From the NCBI GenBank assembly GCA_947628025.1, contig CANQYH010000125.1:1-8674 (forward strand): 8,674 nucleotides of DNA, given 5' to 3'. The notes under the pieces were generated by a model that was given only the letters and a program-made list of their open reading frames with translations, ran no database searches and was not told where the DNA came from. The position numbers were made by a program, and so were the translations under genes. Source of the stretch: an uncultured Lachnospiraceae bacterium. GTDB lineage: Bacteria; Bacillota; Clostridia; Lachnospirales; Lachnospiraceae. The first letter of the stretch is position 1. Every line of letters begins with the position of its first letter. This document shows, in pieces, positions 4,428-8,674 of this stretch.

Positions 4428-5861
4428 GTGAAAGAAACGTTAGACAAAAATGATTCCTACAGAAGAGAAAATCCGGAGGAGAAAGATACAGAAGAGAGAA
4501 TGACAGCGGGCGGCTATCGCCCGGATGAATGTACAGAAGATAAAAAGAATATAAACGAAAATACGACAGACAAAAACGCCGTGAATGAAAGGATGGCGGC
4601 GATGAACGGAGTAGGTGGAATGGCGGCGGATGCAGGCGGAGAGGAAGACAGGGCGATGGATCCGGACGCTGTGCAGAAAAACAGCGATCTGTATGCGCCG
4701 GCCGCGCACGTCCGGGATGCCAACAGCCGAAGCATTTTCCGGAGCCGCCGGCTCACCTGCCAGTTCCTGCGGGATTACAGCGGCCTTTCCATTTTCTCCG
4801 ACCTGCAGCCGGAGGATATCGAGGATGTGACGGATCATTACCGGGCTTTCCTGGGCGTTGAGTTCGAAGCGGATACCGTCAAAAAAGTGCGGATCCGGGT
4901 ACCGGACGGCGAGCAGGAGATATTCGTACTCCCTTTGATTGAACACAAATCAAATGTGGATTATGATGTCGCCATGCAGCTGCTGCGGTACATGACTGTG
5001 ATCTGGTACGATTACAAGAAACAGCAGGATGGCCTCCGAAAAGGCAACAGCAGCCGGAAAGGCTTCCGTTATCCCCCGATTATCCCCATCGTGTATTACG
5101 AGGGGCGGGCGGAATGGACGGCGGACATGCGGCTGTCGGACCGGATCGATCTGAGCAGCGGGATCAAAGAGTACATACCGGACTTCACCTACAAGGTAGT
5201 GCGGTTACACGGCTACGGGAACGAAGAACTGAAAAAGAAGCACAACGAGATGTCCCTGGTGATGATGATCAACCGGATTCAGAGTCCGGAGGATTACACG
5301 GAATTTCTGAGATCGTCGCGGGGGTATGTGGACGAGATTTACGATGGGACGCCGGAGGAGATCCGTGAGGTATACCGTGAGATCCTGTGGTCATTGTTCC
5401 GGAAGATGAACGTGCCGATGGAGGAAGCCAGGGAGAAGCTGGCGGAAATGGAGGAAAGCGGTATGGGTTATCTGTTTGAGAATGCAAATTTTGACAGCAT
5501 GGACATTCAGGAGGAACGGAGGAACACGGCGGAGGCGAGAGCGCAGCTGGCGGAGGCGAAGCAGAAGCTGGAGGCCGCAGAGCAAAAGGCACAAACTGCG
5601 GAGAGAAAAGCAGAAACTGCGGAGAGAAAGGCAGAAACTGCAGAGCAAAAAGCAGAAACAGCAGAGCGTATGCGGGAGGAAACGGGCCAGGCGCTGCAGA
5701 AAACGTCGAGTACGCTCGCCCATGTTTTGGAGCAGTTGGTCGCCATCTGCAGGAGCGAGAAGTTATCCCGGGAAGAAACGATCAAGTGTCTGCAGGAACG
5801 GTACGGCCTTGACGCCGATGACGCCGTTTCAGCGGCAGAACAATTTTGGGCGAAAGAATGA
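4428..5861 (+). CDS. Rpn-family PD-(D/E)XK nuclease / putative transposase (477 aa)
   Basis: The Rpn family are PD-(D/E)XK endonucleases related to the YhgA transposase group that promote RecA-independent recombination and damage DNA; some have been linked to phage defence. Residues 1-100 are hydrophilic, acidic and probably disordered. The nuclease core spans about 105-295: FLRDYSGLSIF, then PDGEQEIFVLPLIEHKS with the E-x-K pair E172/K174, VDYDVAMQLLRYM, and RYPPIIPIVYYEG. After 360 comes a long coiled coil with 7-residue units (KAETAER type, about 387-414), then a small C-terminal helical domain ending ERYGLDADDAVSAAEQFW. Start is GTG; AGGAGG lies 10 nt and AGGAA closer upstream. The frame is open, so the nuclease could be active. 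Base use matches the host side of the window, unlike the AT-rich integrase remnant. Confidence 0.85.
   Translation: MKETLDKNDSYRRENPEEKDTEERMTAGGYRPDECTEDKKNINENTTDKNAVNERMAAMNGVGGMAADAGGEEDRAMDPDAVQKNSDLYAPAAHVRDANSRSIFRSRRLTCQFLRDYSGLSIFSDLQPEDIEDVTDHYRAFLGVEFEADTVKKVRIRVPDGEQEIFVLPLIEHKSNVDYDVAMQLLRYMTVIWYDYKKQQDGLRKGNSSRKGFRYPPIIPIVYYEGRAEWTADMRLSDRIDLSSGIKEYIPDFTYKVVRLHGYGNEELKKKHNEMSLVMMINRIQSPEDYTEFLRSSRGYVDEIYDGTPEEIREVYREILWSLFRKMNVPMEEAREKLAEMEESGMGYLFENANFDSMDIQEERRNTAEARAQLAEAKQKLEAAEQKAQTAERKAETAERKAETAEQKAETAERMREETGQALQKTSSTLAHVLEQLVAICRSEKLSREETIKCLQERYGLDADDAVSAAEQFWAKE
5577..5669 (+). repeat. 21-bp tandem repeat coding for coiled coil
   Basis: Four 21-bp units start at 5577, 5598, 5619 and 5640, followed by a partial unit at 5661. 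Each codes for a heptad of the type KAETAER/KAQTAEQ. Units 2 and 3 differ at one base. Because 21 is a multiple of three, copy-number change would alter coiled-coil length without breaking the frame. Confidence 0.85.
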
Positions 5862-5892
5862 AAAATGGCGCATAGCGGAAAAGAGGAGTGAA

Positions 5893-5916
5893 CGCGGGCG
5901 GTGGATCATGCCCGCG
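5893..5916. other. GC-rich hairpin after the nuclease gene
   Basis: CGCGGGC (5893-5899) pairs with GCCCGCG (5910-5916) around a 10-nt loop. There is no T-run on either side, so it is not a standard terminator. It lies 31 bp after the nuclease stop and may protect the transcript end. Confidence 0.35.
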
Positions 5917-6012
5917 GGGCAGGGTTAAGATCCGGTTATCATTGGCCGGGCCTGCGGTCATTACCGGTAAAACCATGTTTTTGAGTGGGGCTGGAAATTG
6001 AATTTTGACATC

Positions 6013-6058
6013 AAAAAACTGTCGCCAGGCAAGCCAACAGCTGTCGGGCGGCAGTTTT
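6013..6058 (-). terminator. Terminator between nuclease and rubrerythrin (both directions)
   Basis: AAAACTGTCGCC (6015-6026) pairs with GGCGGCAGTTTT (6047-6058); one pair is a wobble on the plus strand and a mismatch on the minus strand. Read leftwards it ends in six Ts, read rightwards in four, so it can stop both the nuclease transcript and the rubrerythrin transcript. It lies on the element side of the right att repeat, so the element supplied rubrerythrin with a replacement terminator. Confidence 0.65.
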
Positions 6059-6071
6059 GATAGCAGTTTTG

Positions 6072-6152
6072 ATCAGCCGAAGTACCTCTCCAGCAGTCCC
6101 TTGAACGCTTTCCCGTGGCGGGCTTCGTCGCGGGCCATCTCATGGACAGTGT
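6072..6152. other. Attachment-site repeat inside the rubrerythrin gene
   Basis: This is the second 81-bp direct repeat, matching 3393-3473 at 80 of 81 positions. It covers the last 26 codons of rubrerythrin. The single difference (6082) is silent, so the reconstituted protein keeps its sequence. The next base pairs on both sides differ, which defines the limits. Confidence 0.75.
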
Positions 6153-6615
6153 CGTGGATCGCATCCAGGTTCAGCTCTTTCGCGCGCTTCGCCAGGTCGA
6201 CCTTGCCGGCGGTAGCGCCGTTCTCAGCGGCTACGCGCAGTTCCAGGTTCTTCTTGGTGCTGTCGGTGACGACCTCGCCCAGCAGCTCCGCGAACTTCGC
6301 CGCATGCTCCGCCTCTTCGTAAGCAGCTTTCTCATAGTACATGCCGATCTCCGGATAGCCCTCTCTGTGAGCGACTCTCGCCATCGCCAGGTACATGCCG
6401 ACCTCGGTGCACTCGCCCTCGAAGTTGGCTCTCAGATCTGCGACGATGTCCTCGCGAACGCCTTTCGCCACGCCGATGCTGTGCTCGGCAGCCCAAGTCA
6501 TCTCGCTTTTTTGCTCCTCAAATTTGTCAGAGGATGCCTTGCAGACCGGGCAGAACTCCGGGGCCGTGTCGCCCTCATGTACATAGCCGCATACTTTGCA
6601 AACCCATTTCTTCAT
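6073..6615 (-). CDS. Reverse rubrerythrin, peroxide/oxygen reductase (180 aa)
   Basis: This is a cytosolic non-haem iron protein that reduces hydrogen peroxide (and in clostridia also O2) to water, using electrons from NADH through a rubredoxin reductase. Domain order is reversed compared with classical rubrerythrin, as in the clostridial 'reverse' forms. A rubredoxin-like Fe(Cys)4 domain comes first (C6, C9, C22, C25; WVCKVCGYVHEG, EFCPVC), then the ferritin-like four-helix diiron domain (about 45-180). Candidate iron ligands are E71, E101/H104 (EEAEH) and E159, E164/H167 (DEARH). Start ATG 6615 has AAGGAG 9 nt upstream. It has its own promoter (6697-6725) with a 23-bp palindrome at the transcription start, and perR lies immediately upstream. 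The last 26 codons are duplicated at 3393-3473 as the footprint of an integrative element. All ligands survive, so the gene looks functional. Confidence 0.95.
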   Translation of the reverse strand: MKKWVCKVCGYVHEGDTAPEFCPVCKASSDKFEEQKSEMTWAAEHSIGVAKGVREDIVADLRANFEGECTEVGMYLAMARVAHREGYPEIGMYYEKAAYEEAEHAAKFAELLGEVVTDSTKKNLELRVAAENGATAGKVDLAKRAKELNLDAIHDTVHEMARDEARHGKAFKGLLERYFG

Positions 6616-6672
6616 AGTGAATATCTCCTTTTCTTAATAATGATTTGTGTGATCGTCAGATCGCTCTTATTT

Positions 6673-6695
6673 AAAATAGGAAAAATTCCTATTTT
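6673..6695 (-). promoter_or_regulatory. 23-bp palindrome at the rubrerythrin transcription start
   Basis: AAAATAGGAA and TTCCTATTTT are perfect inverted arms around AAA, immediately downstream of the -10 box, where a repressor would block initiation. It is not the classic PerR box (TTATAAT-N-ATTATAA), though the AT-rich symmetry and position suit a peroxide-responsive repressor. In RNA it could also form a 10-bp stem at the 5' end of the transcript. Confidence 0.6.
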
Positions 6696-6696
6696 T

Positions 6697-6725
6697 ATGC
6701 TATCACATCTTTGCTGCGTTGTCAA
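6697..6725 (-). promoter_or_regulatory. Rubrerythrin promoter
   Basis: On the minus strand: TTGACA (6725-6720), 17-bp spacer, TAGCAT (6702-6697), with GTGA just before the -10 box. The consensus -35 and good spacing support it. The leader before the ATG at 6615 is about 75 nt. Confidence 0.75.
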
Positions 6726-6932
6726 CTGGAATCGCAGCTTTTTTATTTTTCACGGCGGATACCATGAGGCAATGCTTTTGTGCCGCGGGACCGTAAGAGC
6801 GTACAGGCGCCGGCGAACCGGTCTGTATTTCCGAGCGCCACGGAACCGGGTATCTGCAGCCTGGAACCGCCGCATCGGAGCTTCCGCCGGAAACTGCCGG
6901 GCTTCTGCCGCACGCACCCTGCATTTTGCCTT
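6726..6932. other. Gene-free spacer between perR and rubrerythrin
   Basis: About 200 GC-rich bases lie between the perR stop and the rubrerythrin promoter. Open frames here have no ribosome site and no recognisable sequence. Small GC hairpins (TTCCGCCGGAA near 6887) occur without T-runs, so no perR terminator could be found and some read-through into rubrerythrin is possible. Confidence 0.5.
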
Positions 6933-7367
6933 TTATGAAGCCTCCGCCGGCGGTTCTGCCTGTGTCCGCCCGGCCGGCGTCTCTTTGGCCAGGCAGTCTG
7001 CGCAGGTTCCGTAAAAATACGTGATGTGGCTGTCGATCCGCCCACCGCAGCGGGCCTGGGCCGCCAGATCGATCTGCTCTGATACGTCCATATCCAGATC
7101 CTGTACCTGGCCGCAGCTCTGGCAGATAAAATGGTAATGGGGGCTGGTGTCCGCGTCAAAACGTTCCGGGCCGCTGCCGCAGTTCAGACGGCGTATCTCG
7201 CCCAGATCAGCCAGAAGGTTCAGATTGCGGTACACGGTGCCCAGACTGACATTGGGGAAATCCTGACGCACGCTGGCGTATATGGCGTCTGCCGTCGGGT
7301 GGTCGTGCCGGTTCATCAGGCAGTTCATAATACAGTCCCGCTGACGGCTGTGTTTGAGTGTTTTCAT
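6933..7367 (-). CDS. perR: PerR, peroxide-sensing Fur-family repressor (144 aa)
   Basis: PerR is a dimeric repressor that binds DNA with Fe/Mn and is released when peroxide oxidises its iron-ligand histidines. Every key residue of Bacillus subtilis PerR is present at a constant offset of 14: metal-site H23, D71, H77, H79, D90 (H37, D85, H91, H93, D104) and structural zinc C82, C85, C122, C125 (C96, C99, C136, C139). Asp at position 90 favours PerR over Fur, which usually has Glu. The winged helix covers about residues 1-70 (HPTADAIYASVR, NVSLGTVYRNLNLL). Start is ATG 7367 with AAGGAGG 5 nt upstream; an in-frame upstream ATG at 7394 lacks a ribosome site. It has a consensus promoter with a Fur-type 7-1-7 inverted repeat at the start point, so it is probably autoregulated. 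The neighbouring rubrerythrin is a classical PerR target. Confidence 0.93.
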   Translation of the reverse strand: MKTLKHSRQRDCIMNCLMNRHDHPTADAIYASVRQDFPNVSLGTVYRNLNLLADLGEIRRLNCGSGPERFDADTSPHYHFICQSCGQVQDLDMDVSEQIDLAAQARCGGRIDSHITYFYGTCADCLAKETPAGRTQAEPPAEAS

Positions 7368-7394
7368 GGCCCCTCCTTCTGCAAATCGCCCCAA

Positions 7395-7409
7395 TAATGA
7401 TAACCATTA
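7395..7409 (-). promoter_or_regulatory. Candidate PerR/Fur-type operator before perR
   Basis: TAATGAT-A-ACCATTA is a 7-1-7 inverted repeat with one mismatch between arms, the spacing used by the Fur superfamily. It lies directly downstream of the perR -10 box, which suggests autoregulation. It resembles but does not equal the consensus PerR or Fur box. Confidence 0.6.
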
Positions 7410-7412
7410 CTG

Positions 7413-7441
7413 ATTATACTATGTTTCAGAAGCGCTGTCAA
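7413..7441 (-). promoter_or_regulatory. Consensus promoter of perR, inside the end of the lysR-type gene
   Basis: On the minus strand: TTGACA (7441-7436), 17-bp spacer, TATAAT (7418-7413), both hexamers perfect. The -35 box is coding sequence for the last residues of the upstream LysR-type gene, and that gene's stop codon (7421-7419) falls in the spacer. No terminator separates the two genes. Confidence 0.85.
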
Positions 7442-8402
7442 GGGAGAATTGCCGGTTCTCGTCCCACAGCCGTTCTTTGGCGATCTGGATAAATTCCCGC
7501 GTCGCCTGGGACATGTAGTGGTCTTTGTGGTAGCCGATCCCCAGTACGCCGTGGGCCTGGGGGTGGTCCAGATGGTAGAGACCGACGCCGCTGTGTTTTT
7601 CCAGACGGGTCTGCAGTGCCTCGCTGCCGGATACGAACATCCGCGGGTAGAACGTGGCGCCCATGCCTTTGACGGCCAGGGCCAGCACCGTTTCGATGTT
7701 TTCCGTTTCCAGCACGATCTCCGGCGTGATCTGGGCGTCTGCGAACATTTCGTCCGCCAGGGTCCGCACCCGGTTGCCGGGATTGATCAGGAGGAACGGC
7801 AGGTCCTTCAAAAGGCGGAGATCTGCGGATTCGCCGAGCTTTTCATGGATCTCGCCGGCCCGGTCCGCGTATACCTTTTCCAGGAGACTGTCGGGCACCA
7901 CCAGCAGGATCTCCTCGTCGCAGATGGGCACGGTTTCGACGTTCTCCACCCGGAAAGGCAGCATACCGATGATCAGGTCCACGTCGCCGTGCTGCAGATC
8001 TTGATCCAGTTCGGTGGAATTCCCCTCTTTTAGGTGCAGCTCGATGTTGGGGAAACGCTTCTTATAAATAGGCAGGATCTCCGGCAGGACTTTGCGCCCG
8101 CGGGTGTGGGACATGCCGATGGTCAGCCGCCCTTTGGTGAAATCCTTGATGTCGGCGATTTCCTGGTAGGTCTCCGCTTTCAGCCGCAGCAGCTTGCGGG
8201 CCTGTTTCTCCAGGACTTTTCCCGCGTAGGTCAGAGTCAGAGGCGACGTGCGGTTAAACAGCGTCACGTCGAATTCGTGTTCCAGGTTGGAGATGTGGCT
8301 GCTCAGAGACTGCTGGGAAATATTCAGTTTTTTCGCAGCTTTCGTGAAATTCGACTCCTCGGCTGCCACGAGAAAATATTCCAGGTTGAGGAAATTGATC
8401 AT
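7419..8402 (-). CDS. LysR-family transcriptional regulator (327 aa)
   Basis: Typical size and layout for a LysR-type regulator, a tetrameric DNA-binding protein switched by a small effector. The winged HTH is at residues 1-60 (NLEYFLVAAEESNFTKAAKK, SQQSLSSHISNLE, LFNRTSPLTLTYAG), then a linker helix. The periplasmic-binding-protein-like effector domain spans about 92-310 (GRLTIGMSHTRGRKVLPEIL, DVDLIIGMLPF, LLVVPDSL, GMGATFYPRMFV). Effector and target cannot be told from sequence. ATG 8402 has AGGAGG 7 nt upstream, overlapping the stop region of the PHP gene 9 nt away, so the two are translated from one transcript. The 3' end contains the perR promoter. Base use matches rubrerythrin and perR: resident chromosome. 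Confidence 0.93.
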   Translation of the reverse strand: MINFLNLEYFLVAAEESNFTKAAKKLNISQQSLSSHISNLEHEFDVTLFNRTSPLTLTYAGKVLEKQARKLLRLKAETYQEIADIKDFTKGRLTIGMSHTRGRKVLPEILPIYKKRFPNIELHLKEGNSTELDQDLQHGDVDLIIGMLPFRVENVETVPICDEEILLVVPDSLLEKVYADRAGEIHEKLGESADLRLLKDLPFLLINPGNRVRTLADEMFADAQITPEIVLETENIETVLALAVKGMGATFYPRMFVSGSEALQTRLEKHSGVGLYHLDHPQAHGVLGIGYHKDHYMSQATREFIQIAKERLWDENRQFSLDSASET

Positions 8403-8411
8403 GTCCGCCTC

Positions 8412-8674
8412 CTAGAACCCCGCTTCGTGGGTCCCGTCGCCGGTCAGGGAGGGGATATAGGGGATCAGTTTTTCTACGGAGGTGTTGACGATCAGTTCTT
8501 CCGGAAAATGCGCCGCTTCCAAAACCGCTTGGGCGGCCGCGTGATTGCCTACGTCGGCTGCCACATGGGCGTCGCTTCCGATCACGATGGGCGTCCGGTA
8601 GTGTACGCAGCGTTCCAGCAGGGCCTGATAATTTTCTTTCGCTCCGCGGCGGGAGGAGCGAAAGAAAATTATCA
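8412..8674 (-). CDS. PHP-domain phosphatase, C-terminal part (YcdX-like)
   Basis: The minus-strand frame ending at TAG 8414-8412 reads RRGAKENYQALLERC, then TPIVIGSDAHVAADVGNHAA, then FPEELIVNTSVEKLIPYI. GSDAH is the last metal-binding motif of PHP-domain phosphoesterases, and the FPEEL-I-NTS-EKL ending is typical of the YcdX-like branch, which dephosphorylates small phosphate esters with a trinuclear metal site. About 80 C-terminal residues are in the window; the start lies beyond. It precedes the LysR-type gene by 9 nt on the same strand, forming an operon. The outermost residues are unreliable, because the last 20 bases are an exact inverted copy of 8626-8645. Confidence 0.8.
   Translation of the reverse strand, partial: IIFFRSSRRGAKENYQALLERCVHYRTPIVIGSDAHVAADVGNHAAAQAVLEAAHFPEELIVNTSVEKLIPYIPSLTGDGTHEAGF
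8626..8674. repeat. Perfect 20-bp inverted repeat at the window edge
   Basis: 8626-8645 and 8655-8674 are exact reverse complements around a 9-base centre (8646-8654). The inner arm is ordinary PHP coding sequence (codons for GAKENYQ), and the outer arm ends on the last base of the window. This looks like an assembly or library fold-back at a contig end rather than a natural hairpin. Confidence 0.9.

Larger units (their letters stand above)
3393..6152. mobile_element. Decayed integrative element in the rubrerythrin 3' end
   Basis: The element is bounded by the 81-bp direct repeats (unit length 2679 bp). Next to the left repeat is a broken tyrosine integrase pointing into the element. Then come tandem DUF4116-like repeats broken by stop codons and an intact Rpn-type nuclease gene. 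The right repeat is the 3' end of an intact rubrerythrin, so integration rebuilt the gene and brought a new terminator (6013-6058). No conjugation, replication or phage structural genes remain, so most of the element has been lost. The integrase runs directly into the DUF4116 repeats at 3944/3945, a likely deletion junction. The Rpn gene is much GC-richer than the integrase end, so the interior is probably mosaic. Confidence 0.7.

Noticed and set aside
4440..4946. 168-aa minus-strand open frame
   Set aside because: Antisense to the nuclease gene, which has a recognisable domain; this frame has no ribosome site or known motif.
6115..7014. 299-aa plus-strand open frame
   Set aside because: It lies opposite rubrerythrin and perR, has no ribosome site, and its sequence is low-complexity Arg/Ala/Ser-rich as expected for an antisense shadow of GC-rich genes.
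7449..8033. 194-aa plus-strand open frame
   Set aside because: Shadow of the LysR-type gene on the other strand.

Overview
The window looks like chromosome from a low-to-mid-GC Firmicute of the class Clostridia, probably a Lachnospiraceae-like gut anaerobe. Evidence: strong Shine-Dalgarno sites, sigma-A promoters, a 'reverse' rubrerythrin, a PerR repressor, an Rpn-type nuclease and an IS1634-type transposase. The genus cannot be read from the sequence. GC-richer, host-like DNA (about 6070 to the end, and the Rpn gene) alternates with visibly AT-rich accessory DNA (about 700-4400).

Layout. 1-92: 5' end of an IS1634-family transposase (-). 336-666: consensus promoter and a small unknown gene. 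698-3259: accessory island with two near-identical Xre-type repressors (-). Each faces a rightward promoter carrying the same 17-bp palindrome; the promoter/operator DNA is identical over 31 bp. The first promoter drives only the wreck of a DUF4011-type helicase gene. The second drives an intact two-gene operon: a 63-aa putative zinc-binding protein and a 409-aa zinc-ribbon/winged-helix protein, ending in a hairpin terminator. 3334-6152: a decayed integrative element in the 3' end of the rubrerythrin gene, bounded by 81-bp direct repeats (80/81 identical). It holds a broken tyrosine integrase, tandem DUF4116-like repeats with stop codons, and an intact Rpn-family nuclease gene. The original rubrerythrin terminator is left stranded on the far side of the element. 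6073-7367: rubrerythrin and PerR, a peroxide-defence pair. 7419-8674: a LysR-type regulator and the end of a PHP-domain phosphatase gene, probably one operon (-). The last 49 bases form a perfect 20-bp inverted repeat that stops exactly at the window edge.

How the parts fit. The resident functions are peroxide sensing (PerR) and peroxide/oxygen reduction (rubrerythrin). The DNA downstream of rubrerythrin has served as an insertion site and has collected mobile and defence-like material. The repressor/operator cassettes suggest a regulatory module used in front of different effector genes. One effector has decayed and one is intact but of unknown function. The left edge (IS end) and right edge (fold-back) are both typical contig break points, so this may be a whole short contig.
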